This document shows positions 24,830-34,175 of a stretch of 40,408 bases of DNA, piece by piece (position 1 is the first letter of the stretch; each line of letters starts with the position of its first letter). Location: the NCBI GenBank assembly GCA_051746665.1, contig JBNJFG010000016.1:1-40408 (forward strand). The letters run 5' to 3'. The notes beneath the pieces were generated by a model that did not search any database, had not been told where the DNA came from, and saw only the letters and a program-made list of their open reading frames with translations. Source of the DNA: Halanaerobium sp051746665 (lineage in GTDB: Bacteria > Bacillota > Halanaerobiia > Halanaerobiales > Halanaerobiaceae). The position numbers and the translations under genes were made by a program.

Positions 24830-25283
24830 TCTTTCCTCCAGCTTTATAAATTAATTTTACACTGCCAATCTCCATTGTTTTATCAACTGCTTTAACCATA
24901 TCATAAATTGTAAGCGCAGCTAAATTTACAGCTGTCAGAGCTTCCATTTCAACTCCTGTCTGACCGCTATTTTTTACTTCTGATTTTATTTTAATTTTAT
25001 TTTCATATTCAAGTTCAAATTCAACTTTGATACTGCTTAAAAGTAAGGGGTGACACATTGGAATTAAATCCGAAGTTTTTTTTGCTCCAGTTATTCCTGC
25101 AATTCTTGCAGTTTCAATCACAGCTCCTTTTTTTATATTTCCAGCTTTTATTAATTTTAAGGTTTCAGGCTTCATTTTTATTTCCCCAACTGCTCTTGCA
25201 GTTCGCATAGTAATTTCTTTTTTTGAAACATCTACCATCTGTACTTTACCACTTTGATCTAGATGAGAAAGCTTATCTCCCAT
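24804..25283 (-). CDS. moaC: Cyclic pyranopterin monophosphate synthase
   Basis: The 159-residue protein has the MoaC signatures LIPMCHPLLLSSIKVEFE (about 73-90) and TGVEMEALTAVNLAALTIYDMVKAVDK (about 109-135), including the catalytic Asp-Lys region. Together with MoaA it converts GTP to cyclic pyranopterin monophosphate, the first committed step of molybdenum (or tungsten) cofactor synthesis. It starts 3 bases after moaA with GGAGG and overlaps mog at its end. Confidence 0.97.
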   Translation of the reverse strand: MGDKLSHLDQSGKVQMVDVSKKEITMRTARAVGEIKMKPETLKLIKAGNIKKGAVIETARIAGITGAKKTSDLIPMCHPLLLSSIKVEFELEYENKIKIKSEVKNSGQTGVEMEALTAVNLAALTIYDMVKAVDKTMEIGSVKLIYKAGGKSGIYERKE

Positions 25284-25286
25284 TTT

Positions 25287-26246
25287 TTAGCCTCCAATCT
25301 GTGACATATTTCTTAAATGTTTTTGTTCTTTGAAATCAAGCTGATGACAGGCAGGTTTTAAGTCAATCGCTTTTAAATATGCAGATTTTATTTCACTGCT
25401 GCTCATACCCTCAATTTTTATTTCTTGATTTCCGGCCAGACATGGTTTAAATTTAGCATCTGCTGTTAAACGTATTCGATTACAGCTGCTGCAGAAATGT
25501 TCACTTAAGGCTGAAATAAAACCAATAACAGCAGCTTCACCTTTAATTTTAAAATAATTAGCTGGTCCATTTCCACTGTTGACAGCAGGAATAAGTTTAT
25601 ACTTTTCTGTTATTAAAGCTTTAATTTCTCTACTGCTGATGAATTTATCAGCTTCAGTTTCTCCTCCAAGCGGCATATATTCTATAAACCTAAGCTGAAG
25701 CTCTTTTTTTATGCTTAAATCCACAAAATCTAATAGCTCATCATCATTAATCCCCTTCATAACTACCATATTTATTTTAACAGGTTTTAAATTTGCTGCT
25801 GCAGCAGCTTTTATGCCTGCTAAAACTTCTGTGAGAGCATCGCGTCTTGTGATCTTTTTAAATTTTTCCCGATCAAGAGTATCAAGACTGATATTTATTC
25901 GATCCAAACCTGCCTTTTTTAATGCTTCTGCTTTTGAGGCAAGTGATACTGCATTAGAAGTCATTGAAAGATCTTTTAAACCAAGACTGCTGAGCTTTGA
26001 AACAAGAAATTCTACATTTTCTCTAACTAAGGGCTCACCACCTGTCAGCCGAACTTTTTTAATGCCCATTTGAATACCAATTTTTACAATTTTTATTATC
26101 TCCTCATAACTTAAAATTTCAGAATGAGCTTTGTTTTTTAATCCTTCTGCAGGCATACAGTAGCGGCAGCGAAGATTGCAGCGATCGGTTATTGAAATTC
26201 TTAAATAATCTATTTCTCTTCCAAAGTGATCAATTAATTTCTGCAT
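25287..26246 (-). CDS. moaA: GTP 3',8-cyclase
   Basis: The 319-residue radical SAM enzyme has the N-terminal CxxxCxxC cluster (Cys23, Cys27, Cys30), the SAM-binding GGEPL motif near 69-73, the second cluster Cys252-Cys255-Cys269 in FCSSCNRIRLT...KPCL, and the C-terminal Gly-Gly (residues 318-319) required for activity. It performs the radical rearrangement of GTP that starts Mo-cofactor synthesis. The ATG at 26246 follows GGAGG. moaC follows directly. All catalytic features appear intact. Note that moaD, moaE and moeB, needed later for sulfur insertion, are not in the window. Confidence 0.98.
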   Translation of the reverse strand: MQKLIDHFGREIDYLRISITDRCNLRCRYCMPAEGLKNKAHSEILSYEEIIKIVKIGIQMGIKKVRLTGGEPLVRENVEFLVSKLSSLGLKDLSMTSNAVSLASKAEALKKAGLDRINISLDTLDREKFKKITRRDALTEVLAGIKAAAAANLKPVKINMVVMKGINDDELLDFVDLSIKKELQLRFIEYMPLGGETEADKFISSREIKALITEKYKLIPAVNSGNGPANYFKIKGEAAVIGFISALSEHFCSSCNRIRLTADAKFKPCLAGNQEIKIEGMSSSEIKSAYLKAIDLKPACHQLDFKEQKHLRNMSQIGG

Positions 26247-26261
26247 ATAATTGCCTCCAAT

Positions 26262-28175
26262 TTATAATTGCAGATTTCTGATTTTTCCAGTTTCTTGACA
26301 GTTATAACCGCCTAATTTTTCTATTTCAGATTTTATTTCATTTTCACTTATTAATTCAATTAATTTATTTATTCTTGGATCATCTAAATCTTCTTCTTTG
26401 ATGATTAAATCATATTTTTCTTCGGCAAGCGGCAGAAACTCAACCCCCATTACTTCAGCGGCTGCTCTTATGCCCAGGGCTGCATCTGCAGAGCCTCTTC
26501 CGACAGCTGCTGCTGCAGCAATGTGAGTATATTCCTCTTTTTCATAACCAGAAATTTGATTAGCTTCAATCTCGTTTTGACTGAGTAAATAATCAAATAA
26601 AACTCTGGTACCTGCTCCCCGCTGTCGATTAATATAATTAATATTAGCTTGAGTTAAATCATTAATCTTTTCTATATTTTTGGGGTTGCCTTTTTTGAGA
26701 TATAAACCCTGTTCTCTATAAACTAAATTTACTAATAATAAATTCTGGCCTTTAAAAAATTTTTTTAAATAGGAAATATTATATTCTCCACTTTCTGGAT
26801 CAAGAAGATGGGCTCCTGCTAAATGAGATTCTCCTCGTCTTAAAGCTGTAAGTCCAGCCATAGAGCCAACTGTCTGCAGTTTTAAATCAAAATTATAATT
26901 TCTTTTACGAATTTCATTTCTAATTAAGTCTAAACTCAAATCATGACTACCAATTAAGAGCAGATTATTTTCTATTTTGTTTTTTTCTTTTAAAAGAATA
27001 ACAGGTGCCCTATCGCCAGGGTGAAGCCCTTCTTTGTTTTCTGCTATCCTCATAATTCCATCTGCTTTTAACATTGATTCCATTGCTGAAGAACCTCTTT
27101 TTAAAGGTACAGCAGTATATTTATTTTCAGCTTCACTGATTAAATTAACTCTTAAAAATTCTTCTAAACCTATTTCTGAAGGAACTTTTCTTTTTACTTC
27201 AGCTTCAACCTGCTTAAATTTAGGTGGCTGATCAGCCTGCATCGAATAAACTAATTCTCTAATAAATAGATGATTATCCAGCCAGGCAGATAAGGGATAA
27301 CCAGGTAGACCAAAAACTGGAATTCCACCTGCTTCAGCTGCTATTAATGGTTTGCCGGGCATAATATTTACTCCATGAAATAATATCTCACCCTGTTTTT
27401 TTAAAATATCAATTGTATAATCGCCTCTGCCGGCTGAAGATCCTGATAAGATAATTACCATATCACTTGTTTTAACAGATTCCACAAAAGCTTTTTCTAT
27501 TAACTTTTTTTGATCTGCTATAATTTTTGTTATTTTAATTTCTGCTCCCCATTTTTTTAAGGCTGCTTTTACCATCTGTGAATTAAATTCTACCAGTTCA
27601 CCTTTTTTTGGCTTTTCAGCTGCATTAATTAGCTCATCACCAGTTGGAATTATTGTTACTAATGGTTTTTGATAAACCTCAATTTCTGTTACTCCAGCCT
27701 CTAAAAGAGCGGCCAGATCATAATCACTTAGTTTATGAGAAGCTGTAACCAATAAATTCCCTTTAACTGTACTCTCACCAATTGAGCGGATGTGATTCCA
27801 GGGGGGAACTCCTTTTTCTACAGCATAATAATTTTCATCAATCTGGTTTACTTCTTCTATTTTAATAACTGCATTAAACTGTTCGGGAATTGGATCACCT
27901 GTATCAACTGGCTGAGCATCAGGGCCAATTTTAAGTTTAACTGGTGCTCTTTCGCTGGCCCCTGCAGTCTTTTGGGCCTTTACTGCAATTCCATCCATTG
28001 CTGCTGCATAAAAATCTGGGGCAGAGCGTTTGGCAAACACAGCTTTAACCGTAACCCTTCCTTCTGCATCAACAGTTTTAATTTTTTCAGTTTCAGTTCT
28101 AAAATCTTTGAAGCTTTTTTTTAACTTTGTAAGAGCATCATCTAAAGAAATTTTATCTAAATACTTTTTAACCAT
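26262..28175 (-). CDS. MoeA fused to a periplasmic-binding-protein-like domain
   Basis: The 637-residue protein joins an N-terminal MoeA (molybdopterin molybdotransferase, about 1-400) to a C-terminal PBP-like domain (about 405-620) of the COG1910 type. The MoeA part shows SAPDFYAAAMDGIAV, IIPTGDELI, ILSGSSAGRGDYT and FGLPGYPLSAW; the last motif has Tyr where most MoeA proteins have His (GxPGHP). The C-terminal part has RRGESHLAGAHLLDPESGEYN and INRQRGAGTRVLFDYLL, a pattern known from fusions and stand-alone COG1910 proteins, probably sensing or holding an oxyanion or cofactor. It has no signal peptide, so this is a cytoplasmic PBP-like domain. It lies between a plain moeA and moaA. Confidence 0.93.
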   Translation of the reverse strand: MVKKYLDKISLDDALTKLKKSFKDFRTETEKIKTVDAEGRVTVKAVFAKRSAPDFYAAAMDGIAVKAQKTAGASERAPVKLKIGPDAQPVDTGDPIPEQFNAVIKIEEVNQIDENYYAVEKGVPPWNHIRSIGESTVKGNLLVTASHKLSDYDLAALLEAGVTEIEVYQKPLVTIIPTGDELINAAEKPKKGELVEFNSQMVKAALKKWGAEIKITKIIADQKKLIEKAFVESVKTSDMVIILSGSSAGRGDYTIDILKKQGEILFHGVNIMPGKPLIAAEAGGIPVFGLPGYPLSAWLDNHLFIRELVYSMQADQPPKFKQVEAEVKRKVPSEIGLEEFLRVNLISEAENKYTAVPLKRGSSAMESMLKADGIMRIAENKEGLHPGDRAPVILLKEKNKIENNLLLIGSHDLSLDLIRNEIRKRNYNFDLKLQTVGSMAGLTALRRGESHLAGAHLLDPESGEYNISYLKKFFKGQNLLLVNLVYREQGLYLKKGNPKNIEKINDLTQANINYINRQRGAGTRVLFDYLLSQNEIEANQISGYEKEEYTHIAAAAAVGRGSADAALGIRAAAEVMGVEFLPLAEEKYDLIIKEEDLDDPRINKLIELISENEIKSEIEKLGGYNCQETGKIRNLQL

Positions 28176-28208
28176 AGTCTGCTTCCTTTCTCTTATCTAT
28201 AATTAAGT

Positions 28209-29462
28209 TTATTCTATTAAAGTTAATTCCACAATTTCTCCTTTATCAATTCCTTCTTGATTTCTAGCAATTTTAAGCAGAGCATCTCCATAAGCTAAAT
28301 TTGTAATCAGGCTTGATTTAGCAAGTAATGGTTTTGCAAATAGTTTTTCGTTTTCTTTGATAATTTTAACAGGTATATATTCTTCCCTACCTTTATCTGA
28401 AACTAAATTTCTGCTTAATTGAGCTTTAATTAAAAATTTTTGATTTTCACTGCCAATATCTGCTGGCTTTTTTTCTCCATTTAAAACTCTGACTATCTCA
28501 GCTGCAAAAATATTGTTTACAGTCCAGGCGGAAGCAGGATGACCGGGTAAACCAATAACTATTGTTCCCTCAATTATCGCTAAAATTGTTGGTTTACCTG
28601 GTTTTATTGAAAGCCCATGTAATAATACTCCCGGCTCACCCAGAGAATTTAACAGCTCAATTGTCATGTCTTTAATTCCAACTGAACTTCCACCTGAAAT
28701 CAAAACCAAATCCTGATCGAGCTCTTTTTTTAAAGCTTCTTTTAAACTATCAAATTCGTCTTTAACAATTCCTACTTTTTTTGCATCTCCTCCTATTTTA
28801 TTTAAATAGGAAGTTATAGAATAACTATTAATATCTCTAATCTGGCCGGCTTGAGCGTCTGCTTCTGCTGGAATTAGTTCATCACCGGTTGAGATCACTG
28901 AAATTTTTGCTTTTTTAAATACTTTAAATTCCGTAATACCCAAACCTGCTAAGGCCCCAATATCTCTGGCCATTATTTTATGACCCTTTTTGAAAAGCAA
29001 TTCTCCCTGAGCAATATCTTCTGCTTTTTGAACAATATTTTCTCCAGCAGCCAGTGCTTTAAAACTTTCAATTAAATTTTCTTCTATTTTTTCTGTATCT
29101 TCAATCATTAAAACAGCATCTGCTTTTTGAGGAATCATTCCCCCGGTAGGGATAGCTGCTGCCTGGCCCTTTTTTAATTTAAGCTCAGTTTTTTTGCCGA
29201 TTTCGATGCTGCCAATTATATCTAAATAAGTAGGCATAGAAGCTGATGCCCCTGCAGTATCAGCAGCTTTTACAGCATATCCATCAACTGTTGAGCGGCT
29301 AAATGGGGGCAGATTAACTGGTGAATAAATATCTTCTGCTAAAACTCTATCTAAAGCATTATCTAAGTTTATATTTTTTGTTTTTAAATTTTTGTTTTTT
29401 AAAAAAGGCTTTATCTGCTGCCAGAATTTTTCTGGTGGATTTAATTCTAAAAACTCTTTCAT
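28209..29462 (-). CDS. moeA: Molybdopterin molybdenumtransferase MoeA
   Basis: The 417-residue, stand-alone MoeA shows PPFSRSTVDGYAVKAADT near 57, ISTGDELIPAEA near 186, LISGGSSVGIKDMT near 255 and VIGLPGHPASAW near 300, all canonical. It inserts molybdate or tungstate into adenylylated molybdopterin. It precedes the MoeA-PBP fusion by 33 bases. The ATG at 29462 has GGAAGG rather far upstream (15 bases), so initiation may be weak. A five-codon frame beginning at 29476 overlaps the start but is probably meaningless. Two MoeA proteins in one operon are also known in organisms that use both molybdenum and tungsten. Confidence 0.95.
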   Translation of the reverse strand: MKEFLELNPPEKFWQQIKPFLKNKNLKTKNINLDNALDRVLAEDIYSPVNLPPFSRSTVDGYAVKAADTAGASASMPTYLDIIGSIEIGKKTELKLKKGQAAAIPTGGMIPQKADAVLMIEDTEKIEENLIESFKALAAGENIVQKAEDIAQGELLFKKGHKIMARDIGALAGLGITEFKVFKKAKISVISTGDELIPAEADAQAGQIRDINSYSITSYLNKIGGDAKKVGIVKDEFDSLKEALKKELDQDLVLISGGSSVGIKDMTIELLNSLGEPGVLLHGLSIKPGKPTILAIIEGTIVIGLPGHPASAWTVNNIFAAEIVRVLNGEKKPADIGSENQKFLIKAQLSRNLVSDKGREEYIPVKIIKENEKLFAKPLLAKSSLITNLAYGDALLKIARNQEGIDKGEIVELTLIE

Positions 29463-29546
29463 ATTTTAATTTTCATTCCTTCCACTAAATATCTTTTCTA
29501 TATTTATAAAAAAATTTAAATAGTAAATTGTTTTTAAATACATATT

Positions 29547-30926
29547 TTAGATTAATGAAGTAATCTGCCACCAAAATGCTTGAAACAAAACAACAATTAT
29601 GATTACAATTGTCAGCGGCAGACCGAATTTGACAACTGTTTTATTATCATACATTCCATTATTTTCTCCAATCCCTACTAAGATATTTAAATGATGAAAA
29701 GGAAATACATAATGAAGTGCTATAGATGAATAAGCCATTAGAGCAGGTACTAGTGGATTGATACCATATCCCTCTGCAAAGATTATAAAGGCTGGTATTG
29801 CAATCCCCATAACTGCTATTACACTTCCTAAAAACAGATGCATCGTCATAGAAATTAATACTATCATCAGTGCAAAAATAAATATATTTGCTGGGATTTC
29901 GGCAGGTAAAATGACAGAGGCTATCCAGGAATTCATACCTGTACTGCCGCCTATTCTTCCAATTGATACTGCTGCTGTCAGAAAAAATAAGATGCCAATC
30001 GGCACATTTGCCCAGTCCTTAGCTTCTAAAAGATTCCCAACTAAAGGCATGCCCATCAATGCTGCAATTACCAGAGTTATCCAGCCTAAATCAATACCGT
30101 GTAATGAGTCAGTTGTCCATAAAATTATTGCTGTAGTAATCCAAAAAATCATTCTTTTTTCTTTATTAGAAAAACTGCCAAGTTCATCTAATTTTTTTGC
30201 TATTTCCTCTTTATTAATATTAACTTTCTTTTCTGGTTGAAAAATATATAAAAACAAAATTAAAGTTAAAACAGAAGCAAGTGAGGCTGGAACTCCCATC
30301 TGATAAAGCCAACCAAGCCAGCTTAAACTTTGACCGGACATTTCTACAGCTAAAATATTAATTGTGCTGTCTCCTGTTAAAAAAATCATAGATACAGGTA
30401 CTGAAAAAGCAAAAACTGCAAATCCAATTTTAGCAGCATCATTTTTTGAAAGTGAAGCACTATCTATTACAACTGCCATTACTGACATAATTAAAAAAGA
30501 TCTCGGCCATGGGTGTGGGATTAGTAAGCTTAAAAATAATGTTAAAAAGAAAATCGAAAAAATTATACTGTTATAAGAATCGACAAATTTTAGTATGAAT
30601 TTATAAGCAATTCTTTCTCCTAGACCAGAAGATTTTACAGCAGTTGCTATTAAATAGGCACCAATTATAATATAAATTAGAGAAGATGACCAGAGTGAAA
30701 ACACCTCTTCTGGAGAAGCAATATTAAAAATCAAAAGAGATGATAAAAATAAGGCTGATACATAACCAGGATGAGCAACTTTAAAAGCCCAAAAAACAAC
30801 TGTCATTAAGCTTAAAGCAAGAGTTTTCTGACCTGCAGCCGGTAATGCCGATAAGTTCAAATTCCAGATTAAAACAGCTACTAATATCCCCAGAATAAAA
30901 GTAATTTCTTTTTTATATTTTTTCAA
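29547..30926 (-). CDS. SLC13/DASS-family anion transporter
   Basis: This 459-residue membrane protein has about eleven or twelve predicted helices in the divalent anion:Na+ symporter layout, with two inverted halves and segments such as SSLIYIIIGAYLIATAVKSSGLGERIAYK near residues 85-115 and ALMAYSSIALHYVFPFHHLNILVG near the end. Family members carry dicarboxylates, citrate, phosphate or sulfate with Na+. The start is best placed at TTG 30926: AGGAG sits eight bases before it but only one base before the GTG at 30935. It leads the Mo-cofactor genes, 84 bases before moeA, so an oxyanion substrate such as molybdate, tungstate or sulfate is conceivable, though unproven. Confidence 0.85.
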   Translation of the reverse strand: MKKYKKEITFILGILVAVLIWNLNLSALPAAGQKTLALSLMTVVFWAFKVAHPGYVSALFLSSLLIFNIASPEEVFSLWSSSLIYIIIGAYLIATAVKSSGLGERIAYKFILKFVDSYNSIIFSIFFLTLFLSLLIPHPWPRSFLIMSVMAVVIDSASLSKNDAAKIGFAVFAFSVPVSMIFLTGDSTINILAVEMSGQSLSWLGWLYQMGVPASLASVLTLILFLYIFQPEKKVNINKEEIAKKLDELGSFSNKEKRMIFWITTAIILWTTDSLHGIDLGWITLVIAALMGMPLVGNLLEAKDWANVPIGILFFLTAAVSIGRIGGSTGMNSWIASVILPAEIPANIFIFALMIVLISMTMHLFLGSVIAVMGIAIPAFIIFAEGYGINPLVPALMAYSSIALHYVFPFHHLNILVGIGENNGMYDNKTVVKFGLPLTIVIIIVVLFQAFWWQITSLI

Positions 30927-31060
30927 CTGCTCCACTCCTAGTAAAATAAAAAGTTAGATTTATTAGAAAATTTAGTATTTTTCCGTTATAAAATATATTC
31001 TAGATATCAACTTTAAATCCTCTTTTAATATTAAAGAAAAGCGATATTAAAGTTAAAATT

Positions 31061-31092
31061 AGATAAAGAAAAAAGGCCGACATCTGCCGACC
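31061..31092 (-). terminator. Rho-independent terminator of valS
   Basis: On the minus strand GGTCGGC (31092-31086) pairs with GTCGGCC (31081-31075), including two G-U pairs, with an AGAT loop and TTTTTTCTTT after it. It lies about 75 bases past the valS stop. The rest of the 231-base gap up to the anion transporter is AT-rich; I see no clear promoter in it. Confidence 0.88.
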
Positions 31093-31166
31093 TCTTTTGC
31101 TGATTATGATAGTTAACAGGTACTAAAATGAATTTTTGTAATGGTTACCTATATATAATATATTTT

Positions 31167-33821
31167 TTATTTAGCTAACTCTTTTTTTCTTTCAATCAGC
31201 TTTTCTTTCTTTTCTTTATGTTCCTTAAGTTTTTCTTTTTCACCTTCAACTAAATCTGCGGGAGCATTATTAACAAATCCCTCATTATTTAATTTACCTT
31301 CGGCTCTTTTAATCTCAAAGTCCATTTCTTCTATTTCTTTTTCCATTCTTTCTATCTCTTTATCCAGGTCAATCATTCCCTCAAGCGGAAGTATAACTTC
31401 TACCTCTTTTACAATTGAAGTTGAAACCTTATCCGGTCTTTCAATTTCATCTCCACCAATTGTCAATTCTTTGATCCGAGCTAAGTTTTCTATATATTCT
31501 CTACCTTCTTTTAGAATCTCAAGCTTAGCTTCTGGTGCAGCAAAAATAGCTTTTATTCTGCGGCCGGGATTAACCTTCATTTCATTTCTAATATTTCTTA
31601 CAGATTTGATGACACTCATTACGAGCTCCATTTTTTCCTCAGCAGCAGGGTTTAAGCTGTTTTCTTTTTTAGCTGGATACTGAGCCCTCATAATAGTTCC
31701 TTCTGTTCCAGGCAGTTTCTGCCAGATTTCTTCTGTAATAAAAGGCATTACAGGATGTAATAATCTGAGCAGACTTTCTAAAGTATTAAGCGCATAATAT
31801 TGAGCTGTTAATTTAGCTTGAGGATCTTCATCCTGATATAATCTGGCCTTTAGAAGTTCAATATACCAGTCACAGAACTCATTCCAGATAAAATCATATA
31901 AGGCATTGGACATTTCACCAAAATTATATTTTTCTAAAGCCTCATCAATTTCACCGGCTACAGTATTTAAACGACTCTGCATCCAATTATCAGCAAGTGT
32001 TGGTTTAAGATCCTTTTCGTCAACGGCAGCAAGTTCAAAGTCCTCTAAATTCATCAGAACAAAGCGGGAAGCATTCCAGATCTTATTGGCGAAATTGCGG
32101 CTGGCTTCCAGTCTTTCTTCTCTAAAGCGCATATCATTACCGGGTGTATTACCTGTAATTAAGGTAAAGCGCAGTGCATCTGCTCCAAATTGATCTATAA
32201 TATCTAAGGGATCTATACCATTACCCAATGATTTACTCATTTTTCTTCCCTGAGCATCACGAATTAAACCGTGGATATAGATATCTGAAAAAGGTTTTTC
32301 ATCCTGGAATTTAAGCCCCATAAAAATCATTCGGGCCACCCAGAAGAAAATGATATCTCTACCGGTTACTAAAACATCAGTCGGATAAAAACTCTCTAAG
32401 TCAGCTGTATCTTCCGGCCAGCCTAAGGTTGAAAATGGCCAGAGAGCAGATGAAAACCAGGTATCTAAAACATCTTCATCCTGACGCAGGTTGCTGCTGC
32501 CGCAGTTAGGACAGCTTTCAGGTTCTTCTTTACTTACTATTACCTCATCACAGTCATTACAGTAGTAAACCGGAATCCGATGACCCCACCAGAGCTGGCG
32601 AGAAATACACCAGTCGCGGATATTGTTCATCCAGTTCATATATACTTTTGAAAAACGGTCAGGTACAAAATCAATGTCACTATCTTCAACAGCTTTAATT
32701 GCTGGTTCTGCCAGCGGCTGCATCTTAACAAACCACTGCTTGGAAATTAAAGGTTCAATTACTGTATCACAGCGGTAGCATTCTCCCACATTATGCATGT
32801 GATCTTCGATTTTAACCAGTAAGCCTTCTTCTTCAAGATCTTCAATCACTTTTTTGCGGGCCTGATAGCGGTCCATTCCTGCATAAGCTTCTCCTGCCGC
32901 TTCTGTCATTTTAGCATCTTCATCAATAACTTCTACAATTTCTAAGTCATTGCGGCGGCCTATTTCGAAGTCATTTGGGTCATGAGCAGGTGTAACCTTA
33001 ACCATTCCGGTTCCAAATTCACTGTCAACATATTCATCAGCTATAATTTTAATTTCTCTATTTACTAAAGGTACAATCACCTTTTCTCCAACCAGATCTT
33101 TGTAACGCTCATCTGAAGGATGAACAGCTATTGCAGTATCTCCCAGCATGGTTTCTGGTCTAGTAGTAGCAATAGTAATATATCCTTCTCGATCTTTATA
33201 TGGATATTTGTAGTGATAAAATTTACCTTCAGTTTCTTTGTGTTCAACTTCGATATCACTTAAAGTTGTATGACAGCTTGGACACCAGTTAACAATATAA
33301 TCTCCCTGGTAGATTAAACCTTCTTCATATAATTTGATAAAAACTTCCTCAACTGCATCTGAACAGCCTTCATCTAAAGTAAATCTTTCTCGAGACCAGT
33401 CACAGGAAGATCCCATCTTTTTCAGCTGGTTAGTGATTCTAGTTCCGTATTCTTCTTTCCACTCCCAGGCTTTTTCTAAAAATTCATTTCTTGTTATATC
33501 CTCTTTTTCAATTCCCTCATCGCGCAGTTTATCTACAACCTTAACCTCAGTTGCAATACTCGCGTGATCAGTGCCAGGCAGCCATAAAGAACGATAACCC
33601 TGCATTCTTTTCCAGCGGGTTAAAATATCCTGTAAGGTATTATCTAAAGCATGTCCCATATGTAATTGCCCTGTAATATTTGGGGGTGGCATGACAATAC
33701 TAAAAGTCCCCTTTTCATCCTCTATTTCTTCCCTTGGTGCAAAATAATTGTTTTCCAGCCAGTAATCATACCATTTATCTTCACTTTTAGCTGGATCATA
33801 AGTTTTTTCTAGATTTTCCAA
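31167..33821 (-). CDS. valS: Valyl-tRNA synthetase
   Basis: The full-length class I synthetase (884 residues from the preferred start) has HMGH in the Rossmann fold (about residues 54-57), a CP1 editing domain with TTRPETMLGDTAIAVHP, a Cys-rich insert (CNDCD...CPNCG), KMSKS near 527-531, an anticodon-binding domain, and a C-terminal Val-type coiled coil of about 65 residues. It charges tRNA-Val. The frame is open to an ATG at 33836, but GGAGGG lies inside those first codons and seven bases before TTG 33821, which is the likelier start. Expression is controlled by the T-box leader upstream; a terminator follows. Confidence 0.98.
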   Translation of the reverse strand: MENLEKTYDPAKSEDKWYDYWLENNYFAPREEIEDEKGTFSIVMPPPNITGQLHMGHALDNTLQDILTRWKRMQGYRSLWLPGTDHASIATEVKVVDKLRDEGIEKEDITRNEFLEKAWEWKEEYGTRITNQLKKMGSSCDWSRERFTLDEGCSDAVEEVFIKLYEEGLIYQGDYIVNWCPSCHTTLSDIEVEHKETEGKFYHYKYPYKDREGYITIATTRPETMLGDTAIAVHPSDERYKDLVGEKVIVPLVNREIKIIADEYVDSEFGTGMVKVTPAHDPNDFEIGRRNDLEIVEVIDEDAKMTEAAGEAYAGMDRYQARKKVIEDLEEEGLLVKIEDHMHNVGECYRCDTVIEPLISKQWFVKMQPLAEPAIKAVEDSDIDFVPDRFSKVYMNWMNNIRDWCISRQLWWGHRIPVYYCNDCDEVIVSKEEPESCPNCGSSNLRQDEDVLDTWFSSALWPFSTLGWPEDTADLESFYPTDVLVTGRDIIFFWVARMIFMGLKFQDEKPFSDIYIHGLIRDAQGRKMSKSLGNGIDPLDIIDQFGADALRFTLITGNTPGNDMRFREERLEASRNFANKIWNASRFVLMNLEDFELAAVDEKDLKPTLADNWMQSRLNTVAGEIDEALEKYNFGEMSNALYDFIWNEFCDWYIELLKARLYQDEDPQAKLTAQYYALNTLESLLRLLHPVMPFITEEIWQKLPGTEGTIMRAQYPAKKENSLNPAAEEKMELVMSVIKSVRNIRNEMKVNPGRRIKAIFAAPEAKLEILKEGREYIENLARIKELTIGGDEIERPDKVSTSIVKEVEVILPLEGMIDLDKEIERMEKEIEEMDFEIKRAEGKLNNEGFVNNAPADLVEGEKEKLKEHKEKKEKLIERKKELAK

Positions 33822-33869
33822 ATTAATTCCCTCCATTATTAAACTAGTATTTATAATAACTTTTGAAAT

Positions 33870-34168
33870 AAAAAAAGCTCTCCCATCCAGTTAAGGACGA
33901 AAGAGCATTAAATTCGCGGTACCACCTTAGTTCTTCCTGTAATTATCCAGAAAGCTCTCATTTTTTAACGACTGCTGTGCCGTTACTGATTAATTAAGTG
34001 AAATAAAATTAATAAAAATTAACAAATTTAATATTCCAGTTCATCAGTAAAACTCAGAGACGACTTCATTTTCTTTAACTGCCGGAATCTTTCAGCCGCT
34101 GGACTCCGTTCTCTTTCAGCTTCAGGAAAATTACTACTTCTCATCTTAGTTTTTTATTATTTAACTAT
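33870..34168 (-). promoter_or_regulatory. T-box leader of valS
   Basis: On the minus strand the conserved T-box AAGGTGGTACCGCG (33928-33915) precedes a terminator whose stem is formed by GCTCTTTCGTCC (33906-33895) and GGATGGGAGAGC (33888-33877) followed by seven T. Upstream is a stem I region with an AGTA element near its base and, on the 3' side, GAAGTCG, giving a GUC (Val) specifier at 34064-34062. The UGGU in the T-box fits an uncharged ACCA tRNA end. High uncharged tRNA-Val should favour antitermination and valS expression. This leader accounts for most of the 423-base gap before valS. Confidence 0.95.
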
Positions 34169-34175
34169 CGATATA

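Noticed and set aside
29459..29476. Five-codon leader frame overlapping the moeA start
   Set aside because: The GGAAGG site is only one base before its ATG, too close for initiation, and such short frames arise easily in AT-rich sequence.
29758..30240. Plus-strand open frame of 160 codons inside the anion transporter gene
   Set aside because: Antisense to a conserved membrane protein, with no family resemblance and no start signals.
30936..31060. Promoter for the anion transporter and Mo-cofactor operon
   Set aside because: TTGATA and TATAAC occur, but with a 14-base spacer. A promoter must exist nearby since a terminator lies upstream, yet I cannot place it reliably.
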